Origin: Caproiciproducens sp. MSJ-32
GTDB taxonomy: Bacteria > Bacillota > Clostridia > Clostridiales > Clostridiaceae
Direction: 5' to 3'
Assembly (NCBI RefSeq): GCF_018918055.1
Contig: NZ_JAHLPS010000093.1
Location: forward strand, 1 to 43,956
DNA: 43,956 bases
Shown here: piece after piece, positions 35,732-43,956 of the stretch
Layout: every line of letters begins with the position of its first letter
How positions within the stretch are numbered: position 1 is the stretch's first letter
Made by a program: the position numbers and the translations under genes
Notes under the pieces: model-generated
Database searches by the model: none
Seen by the model: the letters and a program-made list of their open reading frames with translations, nothing else
What the model was told of the DNA's origin: nothing

Positions 35732-37069
35732 TTGGAAAAATATAAAGTTGGAATGATAAGCTTGGGCTGTGATAAAAACAGAGTTGATTCAGAGCTTATA
35801 TTAGGAACAATTAATAAATTTTATGAAATTACTAATGATCCGAAGGAAGCAGACATTATAATAATTAATACTTGTGGATTTATCGAAAGTGCTAAGCAGG
35901 AATCTATTAATACTATATTAGAAATGGCGGAATATAAGAAAAATTATAAATGTAAAATGCTTATTGCAACTGGCTGCTTGACTCAAAGATATGGAGAAGA
36001 GCTATTAAAGTTAATGCCAGAGATAGACATCCTTATGGGTGTTAATGATTATATGAAGATACACAAACTTATATTGGACTTTATAAAAGGAGAAAGAAAT
36101 ATACTTTCAGCAAATTATAGTGATGAAAACATAAATGAGGGAGAAAGGTTATTAACAACAGATAAGCATTTAGCCTATGTAAGAATAGCAGAAGGCTGTG
36201 ATAATCATTGTACTTACTGTATAATTCCCAAAATAAGGGGAAAATTTAGAAGTAGGAGTATAGAATCCATAATAAAGGAAGTAAAACAGTTAGCTGAAAA
36301 TGGAGTTAAGGAAATAATATTAATTGCACAGGATTTGACAAATTATGGAACTGATATTTATAATGGTAAAAGACTTCATATTTTAATCAATGAAATATCA
36401 AAGGTAGAAGGTGTTCAATGGATTAGACTTCTTTATTGCTATCCAGAAGAAATTACAGATGAATTAATAGAGGAGATAGCAAATAATGAAAAAGTAGTAA
36501 AATACTTGGATCTACCTATACAACATATAAGTAGTAAAATTTTAAGAATGATGGCTAGAAAGACAAATAAAGAAAAAGTAATAGCTATTATAAATAAGTT
36601 AAGAGAAAGAATACCTAATATAGTATTAAGAACCTCTCTAATTGTAGGTTTCCCTAACGAAACTGAGGAAGATTTTAAAGAATTAGAAGAATTTTTGAAG
36701 GAGTATAAATTAGACAATGTTGGAGTATTTACATATTCTAAGGAAGAGGGAACTCCGGCAGCAGAAATGAATAATCATGTTCCAGAAAAAGTAAAAGTTG
36801 AAAGATACAACAGACTTATGGAAATACAGAAAGAGGTTGTAGTAAATCTAAATAAATTGAAAATTTCAAAAATTTATGATACTATTATTGAAGGAAGAAA
36901 AGGAAAATATTTCATAGGAAGAAGCACTGAGATGGCTCCAGAAATTGATGGAAACATACTTGTAGAAACTGAAAAAGCCCTTAATAAAGGTGATATAGTT
37001 AAGGTTAAGATAAATAAAATTCTAGATTATGATTTAATAGGAGAGATATATAATGAATTTAGCAAATAA
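35732..37069 (+). CDS. rimO: Ribosomal protein S12 methylthiotransferase RimO
   Basis: RimO is a radical-SAM enzyme that adds a methylthio group to an aspartate of S12. The 445-residue protein has three parts. The N-terminal UPF0004 domain binds a second cluster ([36 protein letters not shown]). The radical-SAM core has cysteines 156, 160 and 163 in [13 protein letters not shown], and the C-terminal TRAM domain ends the protein. TTG at 35732 follows TAGGAGG. Its end overlaps pgsA by 17 bases, so the two are coupled. Confidence 0.95.
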   Translation: MEKYKVGMISLGCDKNRVDSELILGTINKFYEITNDPKEADIIIINTCGFIESAKQESINTILEMAEYKKNYKCKMLIATGCLTQRYGEELLKLMPEIDILMGVNDYMKIHKLILDFIKGERNILSANYSDENINEGERLLTTDKHLAYVRIAEGCDNHCTYCIIPKIRGKFRSRSIESIIKEVKQLAENGVKEIILIAQDLTNYGTDIYNGKRLHILINEISKVEGVQWIRLLYCYPEEITDELIEEIANNEKVVKYLDLPIQHISSKILRMMARKTNKEKVIAIINKLRERIPNIVLRTSLIVGFPNETEEDFKELEEFLKEYKLDNVGVFTYSKEEGTPAAEMNNHVPEKVKVERYNRLMEIQKEVVVNLNKLKISKIYDTIIEGRKGKYFIGRSTEMAPEIDGNILVETEKALNKGDIVKVKINKILDYDLIGEIYNEFSK

Positions 37070-37643
37070 GCTTACAATGCTTAGAATTATATTAGTTCCA
37101 GTTTTTTTGGTTTTTATAGCTGTTAAAGATATTCCTTATGGAACATTTATTGCTACCATAATATTTGTTATAGCATCTGTCACAGATCAGCTGGATGGCT
37201 ATATAGCAAGAAATAGAAATCAAATAACAACTTTCGGTAAATTTATGGATCCCTTAGCAGATAAACTTTTAGTTACAGCAGCATTAATATCATTAGTAGA
37301 ATTAAAGATAATTCCAGCTTGGGCAGCAGTTGTAATAATAGCAAGAGAATTTGCTGTTTCAGGATTAAGAACAATTGCTGCATCAGAAGGAAAGGTCATT
37401 GCAGCTAGTATTTGGGGAAAAGTTAAAACTGTTACACAAATAATTGCTATTTTACTATGCTTATTTAGAGTAAATATTGAATCAGTTGATTATTTATACA
37501 CATCAGTTACTCAAAATCAAATTCTAAATTATATAATTATGTATGGTTCAAAATATATTTTAATATTGGCAGTTATAATTACAATAATTTCAGGAATTGA
37601 TTATTTTGTAAAAAATAAAAATGTAGTAAATAGTAACAAGTAA
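37053..37643 (+). CDS. pgsA: CDP-diacylglycerol-glycerol-3-phosphate 3-phosphatidyltransferase
   Basis: PgsA makes phosphatidylglycerol phosphate from CDP-diacylglycerol, the product of CdsA. The 196-residue protein is a membrane enzyme with about five hydrophobic segments. It carries the CDP-alcohol phosphotransferase motif D-x2-D-G-x2-A-R...G-x3-D-x3-D, visible as [10 protein letters not shown], then [15 protein letters not shown] overlaps rimO, with TAGGAGAG upstream. In Bacillus the order is pgsA-cinA-recA; cinA is absent here, and recA follows with its own control. Confidence 0.96.
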   Translation: MNLANKLTMLRIILVPVFLVFIAVKDIPYGTFIATIIFVIASVTDQLDGYIARNRNQITTFGKFMDPLADKLLVTAALISLVELKIIPAWAAVVIIAREFAVSGLRTIAASEGKVIAASIWGKVKTVTQIIAILLCLFRVNIESVDYLYTSVTQNQILNYIIMYGSKYILILAVIITIISGIDYFVKNKNVVNSNK

Positions 37644-37708
37644 TAAAGTTTTTAATAGTTTATTACTAAACTGTTTATCTGAATAAAAAAAAGGATATAA
37701 TTAATAAT

Positions 37709-37740
37709 AAAGTTCCATCTAATAAAGTTGGAGCTTTTTA
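37709..37740 (+). terminator. Intrinsic terminator after pgsA
   Basis: AAAGTTCCA (37709-37717) pairs with TGGAGCTTT (37729-37737), with one G-U pair, then a short T tract. Confidence 0.75.
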
Positions 37741-37762
37741 TATAAATAATATTATATAAATA

Positions 37763-37791
37763 TTGACTATATAAAAAAAATAAATTATAAT
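37763..37791 (+). promoter_or_regulatory. Sigma-A promoter for recA
   Basis: TTGACT (37763-37768), a 17-base spacer and a perfect TATAAT (37786-37791). Confidence 0.85.
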
Positions 37792-37799
37792 AAATACAT

Positions 37800-37813
37800 A
37801 GAACAAATGTTCG
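37800..37813 (+). promoter_or_regulatory. LexA (SOS) box for recA
   Basis: AGAACAAATGTTCG contains the perfect palindrome GAAC-N4-GTTC, the Firmicutes LexA/DinR core. It covers the expected transcription start just downstream of the -10, so LexA binding would block initiation until DNA damage. Confidence 0.85.
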
Positions 37814-37833
37814 TTTGGAGAGGAAGGTGCTAT

Positions 37834-38883
37834 ATGGGAAATATAAATATAGATAAGTTAAAAGCCATAGAAAATGCAATGTCCCAAATTGAAAAACAAT
37901 TTGGTAAGGGTTCAGTAATGAAGTTGGGAGAAAATAGTACATTAAATATTGATACTATTTCAACAGGATGTCTTGATTTAGATATAGCTTTAGGGATAGG
38001 TGGACTTCCAAGAGGTAGAATTATAGAAATATTTGGACCAGAAAGTTCAGGAAAAACAACAGTTGCTCTTCATGTTGCGGCAGAAGCACAAAAGCAAGGA
38101 GGAGCAGTTGCTTTTATAGATGCAGAACATGCTTTAGATCCAAATTATGCTAAGAATTTAGGAGTTGATATTGATAACCTTATAGTATCACAACCTGATA
38201 CTGGGGAACAGGCATTAGAAATTACAGAAGCGTTAGTTAGATCTGGTGCAATTGATGTAATAGTTATTGACTCTGTTGCAGCATTAGTTCCAAGGGCTGA
38301 AATAGAAGGGGAAATGGGAGATTCTCATGTTGGACTTCAAGCAAGGTTAATGTCTCAAGCTTTAAGAAAATTAACTGGTGCAATACAAAAAACAGGATGT
38401 ATAGCTATTTTTATTAACCAATTAAGAGAAAAGGTTGGTATCATGTTTGGGAACCCTGAAACTACTACAGGTGGTAGAGCTTTAAAATTCTATGCTTCTG
38501 TTAGATTAGATGTTAGAAAAACTGATTCTATAAAACAAGGTGAAAATATTATAGGAAACAGAACAAGAGTTAAGGTAATGAAAAATAAGGTTGCTCCTCC
38601 GTTCAAACAAGCTGAATTTGATATTATGTATAATGAAGGAATATCAAGAACAGGCAATATTGTAGATGTTGGAGTTAAGGAAGGTATTGTACAAAAAAGC
38701 GGTGCTTGGTTCTCTTATGGGGATGTAAGATTAGGTCAAGGAAGAGAAAATGCGAAACAATATTTGAAAGACAATCCAGAATTAGCATTAGAAATTGAAA
38801 ATCAAATTAGAGAAAAATATAATCTTCCATTGGCTAAAGTTTCAATAGAAGCAAAAGAAGATAAAGAAAAAAAGGCAGAATAA
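37834..38883 (+). CDS. recA: Recombinase RecA
   Basis: RecA forms filaments on single-stranded DNA for strand exchange and triggers LexA self-cleavage. The 349-residue protein has the N-terminal helix [32 protein letters not shown], Walker [32 protein letters not shown] and the DNA-binding loops [32 protein letters not shown] at 37834 follows AGAGGAAGGTG; an ATG at 37807 lies inside the LexA box and gives non-family residues. Promoter and LexA box give SOS control. A terminator follows. Confidence 0.99.
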   Translation: MGNINIDKLKAIENAMSQIEKQFGKGSVMKLGENSTLNIDTISTGCLDLDIALGIGGLPRGRIIEIFGPESSGKTTVALHVAAEAQKQGGAVAFIDAEHALDPNYAKNLGVDIDNLIVSQPDTGEQALEITEALVRSGAIDVIVIDSVAALVPRAEIEGEMGDSHVGLQARLMSQALRKLTGAIQKTGCIAIFINQLREKVGIMFGNPETTTGGRALKFYASVRLDVRKTDSIKQGENIIGNRTRVKVMKNKVAPPFKQAEFDIMYNEGISRTGNIVDVGVKEGIVQKSGAWFSYGDVRLGQGRENAKQYLKDNPELALEIENQIREKYNLPLAKVSIEAKEDKEKKAE

Positions 38884-38928
38884 TTTTTCCTATTTATTGA
38901 ATAAACTTGGTAATTATGTGTATAATAA

Positions 38929-38960
38929 TAGTCGGTGTGCAATTTCATCGGCTATTTTTT
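38929..38960 (+). terminator. Intrinsic terminator after recA
   Basis: TAGTCGGTG (38929-38937) pairs with CATCGGCTA (38946-38954) with two G-U pairs and an 8-base loop, then six T residues. A partly similar segment, GATGGGCTATTT, follows at 38961-38972. Confidence 0.8.
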
Positions 38961-39020
38961 GATGGGCTATTTATACATTGATAAAATGAAAACGATGTTA
39001 TGGAAAATATTCAACTAAAC

Positions 39021-39049
39021 TTGACATAATTTTAAAATTAAGATAAAAT
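39021..39049 (+). promoter_or_regulatory. Sigma-A promoter for rny
   Basis: A perfect TTGACA (39021-39026), a 17-base spacer and TAAAAT (39044-39049). The leader to the rny start is about 100 bases and has no other gene. Confidence 0.85.
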
Positions 39050-39155
39050 AATAACAAATACTGGTTTATCCTATTTCAAATATCAGTTAGATTAATTATG
39101 ATACCTCTACATTTTCATTAAACAAATTGTTTATTAAATGGAGGAGGTGTTTTAT

Positions 39156-40697
39156 ATGGAAATTCTTATTAAAATTATAGTTGGAATTATAGTATTAGCA
39201 GTTATATGCTTAATACTTTATAACGCTATAAAGAGTGCATCTAAAAAGAAGATTGAAAGTTTAGAAAGAGAAGCTTTCGAAATTTTAGAAAATGCTAAAA
39301 AAGAAGCTGAAGCAATAAAGAAAGAATCAATTTTAGAGGCAAAAGAAGAAGTTCATAAATTAAGAAATGATCTTGATAAAGAATGTCGAGAAAGAAGAAA
39401 TGAAGTCCAAAGGCTTGAAAGAAGAATAATTCAAAGAGAAGAATCATTAGATAAGAAAAGTGATTTTTTAGAAAAGAAAGAAGAATCTTTAAATAAAAGG
39501 TTACAAGAAATCAATGATCTGGAAGCAAGCGTTCAAGAACTTTACGCTAAGAGAAGAGAAGAACTTGAAAGAATATCAGCATTAACTTCTGAGGAAGCTA
39601 AAGAAATTCTTTTAAGTGAAGTAAAAAGAGAGATAACACATGAAACTGCTATGATGATTAAAGATATTGAAGCAAGAGCTAAAGAAGAAGCAGAGAAAAA
39701 AGCAAGAGAAATAATAACTACTGCAATTCAAAGATGTGCAGCAGATCATGTATCAGAATCAACAGTACATGTTGTTGCCCTTCCAAATGATGAGATGAAG
39801 GGAAGAATTATAGGTAGGGAAGGTAGAAATATTAGAACCCTAGAAACATTAACAGGAGTAGATGTAATTATAGACGATACTCCAGAAGCAGTTATTTTAT
39901 CAAGTTTTGATCCTGTAAGGAGAGAAATTGCTAAAATAGCCTTAGAAAAGTTAATTGTAGATGGAAGAATTCACCCAGCTAGAATCGAGGAAATGGTAGA
40001 AAGAGCTACTAAGGATGTTGAAAATGATATTAAAGAAGAAGGAGAACAAGCAACTCTTGAAGTAGGAGTGCACGGAGTTCATCCTGAAATCATTAAGTTA
40101 CTTGGTAGGCTAAAGTACAGAACTAGTTACGGACAAAATGTGTTAAAACATTCAATTGAGGTTGCCTATTTAGCCGGTATTATGGCTTCGGAACTTGGTT
40201 TAGATGTAAATTTAGCCAAGAGAGCTGGCCTATTACATGATATTGGCAAAGTAGCATCGAAAGAAGATGAAGGCCGTCATGCTGTAATTGGCGGCGATTT
40301 AGCTAAAAAATATGGAGAATCTCCTATTGTAGCTAATGCAATTGCAGCCCATCATGGAGATGTTGAAATGTTAACACTAGAAGCTGTATTAGTTCAAGCA
40401 GCAGATGCTATATCAGCTGCAAGACCAGGGGCAAGGAGAGAAACCCTAGAAGCGTATATTAAGAGATTAGAAAAGCTTGAAGAAATTGCAAATTCTTATG
40501 AAGGTGTAGAAAAATCATATGCAATTCAGGCTGGTAGAGAGATAAGAATTATGGTTAAACCAGATCAATTAGATGACGCTGGAATAGTAGAATTAGCTAG
40601 AGATTTATCTAAGGATATAGAACAAAACCTAGAATATCCAGGTCAAATTAAAATTAATGTTATAAGAGAAACAAGAGCGGTAGATTACGCTAAATAA
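39156..40697 (+). CDS. rny: Ribonuclease Y
   Basis: RNase Y is the membrane-anchored endonuclease that starts mRNA decay in many Firmicutes. The 513-residue protein has an N-terminal membrane segment ([18 protein letters not shown]) and a long coiled coil (about 25-200). A KH domain follows ([19 protein letters not shown]), then an HD domain with [10 protein letters not shown] and AHHGDVE. ATG at 39156 follows GGAGGAGGTG; the upstream ATG at 39138 overlaps this site. It has its own promoter and terminator and lies between recA and spoVS, a common clostridial order. Confidence 0.98.
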   Translation: MEILIKIIVGIIVLAVICLILYNAIKSASKKKIESLEREAFEILENAKKEAEAIKKESILEAKEEVHKLRNDLDKECRERRNEVQRLERRIIQREESLDKKSDFLEKKEESLNKRLQEINDLEASVQELYAKRREELERISALTSEEAKEILLSEVKREITHETAMMIKDIEARAKEEAEKKAREIITTAIQRCAADHVSESTVHVVALPNDEMKGRIIGREGRNIRTLETLTGVDVIIDDTPEAVILSSFDPVRREIAKIALEKLIVDGRIHPARIEEMVERATKDVENDIKEEGEQATLEVGVHGVHPEIIKLLGRLKYRTSYGQNVLKHSIEVAYLAGIMASELGLDVNLAKRAGLLHDIGKVASKEDEGRHAVIGGDLAKKYGESPIVANAIAAHHGDVEMLTLEAVLVQAADAISAARPGARRETLEAYIKRLEKLEEIANSYEGVEKSYAIQAGREIRIMVKPDQLDDAGIVELARDLSKDIEQNLEYPGQIKINVIRETRAVDYAK

Positions 40698-40699
40698 AT

Positions 40700-40739
40700 A
40701 AATGCATTTTGCTTAGCAAAGTGCATTTTAATTTTTTTA
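40700..40739 (+). terminator. Intrinsic terminator after rny
   Basis: AAATGCATTTTGC (40700-40712) pairs with GCAAAGTGCATTT (40716-40728) with one G-U pair and a three-base loop, followed by a T-rich tract. Confidence 0.85.
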
Positions 40740-40779
40740 TTAAAAAATTAAAAAATATAATAAAAAAATTATAATAAAA

Positions 40780-40808
40780 AAAGGATTTTTATTTGGAATG
40801 TAGAATAT
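40780..40808 (+). promoter_or_regulatory. Sigma-H promoter for spoVS
   Basis: AAAGGATTT (40780-40788), an 11-base spacer and GTAGAATAT (40800-40808) match the sigma-H pattern RNAGGAWWW-N11-12-RNNGAATWW at every defined position. spoVS is a sigma-H gene in Bacillus subtilis, so position and sequence agree. Confidence 0.75.
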
Positions 40809-40877
40809 AAATATAGGGAATGAAATAATATTTAAATTAAATTGTAAACGATTTTTTATCTAGGAGGTAAAGACAAA

Positions 40878-41138
40878 GTGGAAGTATTAAAAGTTTCAAC
40901 AAAATCAAATCCAAATTCAGTTGCAGGTGCGTTAGCTGCAATCATTAAAGAAAAGAATATAGCAGAAATTCAAGCAGTAGGAGCGGGTGCTATAAATCAA
41001 GCTGTTAAAGCAATAGCTATAGCAAGAGGCTTCGTTGCTCCTAGTGGTAAGGACATAGTTTGTGTTCCAGCCTTTACTGATATTCAAATAGACGGTGAAG
41101 AAAGAACAGCTATAAAATTAATTGTTCAGCCAAGATAG
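40878..41138 (+). CDS. spoVS: Stage V sporulation protein S
   Basis: SpoVS is a small Alba-like protein needed for spore coat and septation control during sporulation. The 86-residue product, MEVLKVSTKSNPNSVAGALA then VGAGAINQAVKAIAIARGFVAP, is nearly invariant across spore formers. GTG at 40878 has AGGAGG ten bases upstream. A sigma-H promoter match precedes it and a perfect terminator follows, so it is a single-gene transcript switched on early in sporulation, independent of rny. Confidence 0.98.
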   Translation: MEVLKVSTKSNPNSVAGALAAIIKEKNIAEIQAVGAGAINQAVKAIAIARGFVAPSGKDIVCVPAFTDIQIDGEERTAIKLIVQPR

Positions 41139-41163
41139 CGGAATTATTTTATTCAAAAGATTA

Positions 41164-41189
41164 AAAAGGACTAGCTTATAGTCCTTTTT
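41164..41189 (+). terminator. Intrinsic terminator after spoVS
   Basis: AAAAGGACTA (41164-41173) and TAGTCCTTTT (41179-41188) form a perfect 10-bp stem with a five-base loop, ending in T residues. Confidence 0.9.
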
Positions 41190-41233
41190 GTAAATTAAAA
41201 TACTATAATATTACAGAATAAGATTATTATAAC

Positions 41234-41262
41234 TTGAAATTTTCTATAATAATAGATATAAT
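41234..41262 (+). promoter_or_regulatory. Sigma-A promoter for ptsH
   Basis: TTGAAA (41234-41239), a 17-base spacer and a perfect TATAAT (41257-41262). Confidence 0.85.
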
Positions 41263-41312
41263 TAAGAAGTTAGAAGTAAACAATTTAAAATATTTATAAA
41301 GAGGTGTGTTTA

Positions 41313-41573
41313 ATGGTATCTAAAGACGTTGTTGTTAACAATGGAACTGGTTTACACGCTAGACCAGCAACTTTATTAGTTAAAAAGGCTTCATCATTCA
41401 AATCAGATGTAAGTATTGAGTACAATGGAAAGAAGGCTAATGTTAAAAGCTTAATTGGTGTTCTTTCGCTAGGAGTTACAAAGGGAGCTAAAATAACTAT
41501 TATTGCAAATGGTGATGACGAAGCTAAAGCTGTTGAAGAAATTGCAACTTTAATAGCAAATTTAGAAGACTAA
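41313..41573 (+). CDS. ptsH: Phosphocarrier protein HPr
   Basis: HPr carries phosphate from enzyme I to sugar-specific IIA proteins and, when phosphorylated on serine, acts in carbon catabolite control with CcpA. The 86-residue protein has active-site His15 in GTGLHARPA and the regulatory Ser46 in NVKSLIGVLSLGV. ATG at 41313 follows GAGGTG; GTG at 41304 is part of that site. It stands alone, without ptsI, as is usual in clostridia, with its own promoter and terminator. Confidence 0.97.
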   Translation: MVSKDVVVNNGTGLHARPATLLVKKASSFKSDVSIEYNGKKANVKSLIGVLSLGVTKGAKITIIANGDDEAKAVEEIATLIANLED

Positions 41574-41576
41574 TAT

Positions 41577-41604
41577 AAAAAAGTGCCAATGGCACTTTTT
41601 TTTT
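41577..41604 (+). terminator. Intrinsic terminator after ptsH
   Basis: An A-rich arm ending AAAGTGCC and its complement GGCACTTT, with an AAT loop, lead into a long T run. Confidence 0.9.
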
Positions 41605-41663
41605 GAGTAGGCCATCATAATAATATATTATGCTTTTAAAATTGATATAAGGAGACATAATTT

Positions 41664-42803
41664 ATGCAACAAACACATAATAGTGAGAGAATAATAGAAA
41701 TAATAAATGTTATAAATGATACATGTAAAGATATTTTAGATGAAAGATATTTGTTTCTTGCAGAGAATTTATGTAAAGAGTTATTAAAAATTAAGCATGA
41801 TGGAATAAATAAGGGAAAGATAAGTTCTTGGGCATGTGGAATAGTACATGCAATTGGTATTAGAAATAACTTATTTAAAGATAGCAATATAAAAGTTGCT
41901 CAAATATATGAATTATTTAATGTAAGCAGTAGTACTGGCTTATCTAAGTCAAAGGAAATTAGAAATGCAATTGACTTAAAGGAAGATAGATGGTCAATAG
42001 AATTTCTGGAAAATAATAATGATAATGATGTTTGCGAAGAAATTGCTGCTGATTTGAAAATTGATGAGAATCTATTAAAAGCTAATGAATTAGCTAATGA
42101 AGCTTGGAATACTAAAAGTTTTAATAAAAGATTAAAATTAGCTAGAGAGGCTTTAAAAATAAGTGAAAGATGTGCAGAGGCTTATATAATTTTATCTTTT
42201 GATAATTCTTTATCTGATAAGCAGCAAAAAGAAATGGCCCAAAAAGCAGTAGAATTATCTGCAAATAATATTAACGAAGAAATATTAGAAAGACATAAAG
42301 AAAGTTTTTTAGATTTTGATCTTACTAGAACATATTTTAGTTCAAAATATAGATTAGGGATTTTACTTTGGAATATGAAAGAAAAACAAGCTGCTATTAA
42401 AGAATTTTTAGATTTAATTGAAGTCTTTCCAAAGGATTCATTAATGGTTCGATCTTTTTTAATGTCATGGTTAATTGAAGAAAATATGGATAAAGAATTA
42501 GAAATGCTTTTAGACAAATATAAGGGTGATTATTTATCTTCAACTAGATTCACTAAAGCTTTATACCTTTATAAAATTGGAAAAACAGAAGAAGCTTTGA
42601 GATACTTAAGAGTTGCGAATTCTACAAATCCATTTGTAGTGGAATTATTATTAAAACAAAGAAAAATCAAAAAGAATAATAATAAATTTGAAAAGTTAGG
42701 AACTGAAGAAGAAGCTATTAATTATATCAAATATGGTGATGCTGCTTGGAATTCTGTTAATGAAGCCAAGAACTGGCTTAAGGAAGTAAAAGATCTTTTA
42801 TAA
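41664..42803 (+). CDS. TPR-repeat protein with DUF6398-like N-terminus
   Basis: Function unknown. The 379-residue protein has no signal peptide or membrane segment. The first 100 residues resemble the DUF6398 domain, with FLAENLCKELLKIK, SSWACGIVHAIGIRNNLF and the helix-turn-like KVAQIYELFNVSSSTGLSKSKEIRNAI. The SSSTGLSKS stretch could contact nucleic acid, but this is inference. The rest is helical and contains TPR-like units, for example AWNTKSFNKRLKLAREALKISERCAEAYIILS and ALYLYKIGKTEEALRYLRVANSTNPF. The domain assignment is from memory of its sequence pattern. Proteins of this kind often accompany SEC-C metal-binding motifs, which are absent here. AAGGAGAC lies before ATG. No promoter is clear in the short gap after ptsH. 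Confidence 0.75.
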   Translation: MQQTHNSERIIEIINVINDTCKDILDERYLFLAENLCKELLKIKHDGINKGKISSWACGIVHAIGIRNNLFKDSNIKVAQIYELFNVSSSTGLSKSKEIRNAIDLKEDRWSIEFLENNNDNDVCEEIAADLKIDENLLKANELANEAWNTKSFNKRLKLAREALKISERCAEAYIILSFDNSLSDKQQKEMAQKAVELSANNINEEILERHKESFLDFDLTRTYFSSKYRLGILLWNMKEKQAAIKEFLDLIEVFPKDSLMVRSFLMSWLIEENMDKELEMLLDKYKGDYLSSTRFTKALYLYKIGKTEEALRYLRVANSTNPFVVELLLKQRKIKKNNNKFEKLGTEEEAINYIKYGDAAWNSVNEAKNWLKEVKDLL

Positions 42804-42820
42804 AATATATTTATTGTATA

Positions 42821-42878
42821 AAAAGGAGCTATCTCAAAATATAAGATTATTTATCCTTATTTTGAGATAGTTCCTTAT
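42821..42878. terminator. Bidirectional terminator between the TPR gene and the M50 gene
   Basis: AAGGAGCTATCTCAAAATA pairs with TATTTTGAGATAGTTCCTT, 19 bases with one G-U pair, over an inner hairpin. The minus-strand side ends in a T run, so it serves the convergent metalloprotease well; the plus-strand T tract is weaker. Confidence 0.85.
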
Positions 42879-42880
42879 AA

Positions 42881-43909
42881 TTAAATATTTTTGTGTAAAT
42901 TAATTAAATTGAATAATAGCTTACTATAACCTTGCTTAAAATTATATTCTAATGGCATATTTTTTTCATCTTTTAAATATTCAATTGTTTTTTTATCTTT
43001 TTTATCAAAATATAATTTTAAAAGGGCTTGATAATATGCTGAATTAACTCCTATATATATTTTTTTATATAACTCTTTATCATAGCTATAATTTAACTTA
43101 TTAAGTTTATTATAAATTAAATAGTAAGCAATTAAAAGAGAAGTCTTTTTTTCTTGCCTATAATCAAGTTCTATTATTTTATCAAAGTCTCTTATTAATA
43201 TTTCAGAGAATTTAATAAAATTTTGATCTATCTCATAAAGGTCATTATTAAAATAACTTAAGATAGAGTTCGTATAAAAAGAAGTATTATTTAAAAAATC
43301 CCATAGATTATTAACATCAAACTCTTTATAATCAATTTCATTAGAAATTTTCTTATGAATTTTTGTTAAAAATTCTTTAGAAGCTGGATTTACATATCCA
43401 TTTGCACATAGGGTAAAATTTCTGACTAAATCAAAAGCTATTCTTTTGTCTTCCTTTGCTCCAATAGCATATTTACCATCGCTGTTAAAAAAATTGATAG
43501 TTGAAATTCCAAAGTGTAATAAAGCTATTATAGCAAAATAAGAATATTGAACATATATTATTCCAATTAAAAATAGAATAGTAAAAATTATAAAGTCAAA
43601 TATTGGACCTGAAAATAAGAAAATTCTTAATTTTTTAATAAGATTATTGTAGGATTCCTTATTTGTAATATTTATTGAATTAAAATGCAGTTCGCTTGTT
43701 ATATTATGCTTATAAAATTTGACAAAAGTTATTTTTATTTTATTTTTGTTCTTATATATTTTAAAAGGAATAATGTAAATATAGGAGCATTTTAATTTTA
43801 AAAATAAAGATGTAATAAAATGAGTTAATTCATGGAGGATAAGAAGTATATATTCAAAAAATAATATTTTAATAAGTAATATTATATAATTCAAATTTTC
43901 ATCCGTCAC
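42881..43909 (-). CDS. Membrane zinc metalloprotease of the M50 type (orphan)
   Basis: A 342-residue membrane protein with the zinc motif HELTH at residues 26-30 inside the first hydrophobic segment, as in site-2 proteases. Further segments lie at about 95-140, followed by NFFNSDGKYAIGAKED, where D144 in a DG context is the likely third zinc ligand. The C-terminal 190 residues are soluble and rich in Lys, Asn and Tyr, with no recognised domain. It lacks the PDZ of the RseP gene at 16885. Very AT-rich codon use and a GTG start with a poor ribosome site suggest recent transfer or weak expression. Its substrate is unknown. Peptide-maturing proteases of this kind occur beside bacteriocin genes, but no such peptide is visible in the window. 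Confidence 0.7.
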   Translation of the reverse strand: MTDENLNYIILLIKILFFEYILLILHELTHFITSLFLKLKCSYIYIIPFKIYKNKNKIKITFVKFYKHNITSELHFNSINITNKESYNNLIKKLRIFLFSGPIFDFIIFTILFLIGIIYVQYSYFAIIALLHFGISTINFFNSDGKYAIGAKEDKRIAFDLVRNFTLCANGYVNPASKEFLTKIHKKISNEIDYKEFDVNNLWDFLNNTSFYTNSILSYFNNDLYEIDQNFIKFSEILIRDFDKIIELDYRQEKKTSLLIAYYLIYNKLNKLNYSYDKELYKKIYIGVNSAYYQALLKLYFDKKDKKTIEYLKDEKNMPLEYNFKQGYSKLLFNLINLHKNI

Positions 43910-43956
43910 AATTTTCTTTATATATTTCTATATTAATAATAAATACAGTAATAAAG

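Noticed and set aside
37807-37833. ATG at 37807 as the recA start
   Set aside because: It falls within the LexA box and has no ribosome site; ATG at 37834 follows AGAGGAAGGTG and gives the RecA family N-terminus.
38897-38926. Promoter-like pair TTGAAT and TATAAT after recA
   Set aside because: The next bases form the recA terminator at once, leaving no gene or stable RNA longer than about 30 bases. Most likely chance in AT-rich DNA, although a tiny RNA is not excluded.
1-43956. CRISPR array, tRNA or rRNA genes
   Set aside because: No regularly spaced direct repeats, no tRNA cloverleaf with the T-loop GGTTCRA pattern, and no rRNA-like stretch was recognised in intergenic DNA.

Overview
This 44 kb window is a low-GC, gene-dense stretch of chromosome from an endospore-forming member of the Firmicutes, most likely Clostridium sensu stricto (cluster I). 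The evidence is the AT-rich codon use, the strong AGGAGG ribosome sites, the presence of spoVS, ymxH and spoIIIE/ftsK-type genes, and a gene order matching the conserved Bacillus/Clostridium translation, DNA-processing and isoprenoid block. Nearly all genes run on the + strand. Exceptions are a partial transposase at the left edge, yraN, and a membrane metalloprotease at the right edge. No tRNA, rRNA or CRISPR array was seen.

Layout. 1-264: the end of an insertion sequence, with a zinc-ribbon transposase N-terminus on the minus strand and an inverted repeat over its ribosome site. 318-4457: rpsP, khpA-type KH protein, rimM, trmD, rplS, rbgA, rnhB (ribosome assembly, tRNA/rRNA processing). 4444-9662: yraN (inverted), comM, dprA, topA (DNA handling). 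9678-10558: codY with its own promoter and a CodY box. 10642-15441: rpsB, tsf, pyrH, frr, uppS, cdsA. 15600-18966: dxr, rseP, ispG. 19028-26634: the nusA operon (rimP, nusA, rnpM/ylxR, ylxQ, infB, rbfA, nrnA, truB, ribF) behind a two-hairpin attenuator-like leader. polC, which usually lies between ispG and rimP in this group, is absent. 26643-29210: rpsO and pnp. 29299-33171: M16 peptidase, ymxH, aspartokinase, and a ClpP-like TepA protease. 33230-37643: ftsK/spoIIIE, rimO, pgsA. 37763-38883: recA with a LexA box. 39021-41138: rny and spoVS, the latter behind a perfect sigma-H promoter match. 41234-43909: ptsH (HPr), a TPR protein with a DUF6398-like N-terminus, and an orphan M50-like zinc protease facing the other way.

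How the genes work together. Most of the window is the information-processing core: ribosomal proteins S16, L19, S2 and S15, translation factors (EF-Ts, IF-2, RRF), ribosome maturation (RimM, RimP, RbfA, RbgA, YlxR, YlxQ), RNA decay (PNPase, RNase Y, NrnA, RNase HII) and lipid/isoprenoid supply. Several ribosomal-protein genes carry structured leaders after strong promoters with a TGN extension next to the -10.

The most unusual signal is a set of mRNA structures placed exactly at translation starts. At khpA and topA a perfect hairpin lies between a strong Shine-Dalgarno and a start codon some 26-32 bases away, so that looping it out restores normal spacing. At tepA and at the transposase the Shine-Dalgarno itself lies in one arm of a long hairpin. 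These cannot be explained by the annotated genes and are the best candidates here for undescribed regulation.
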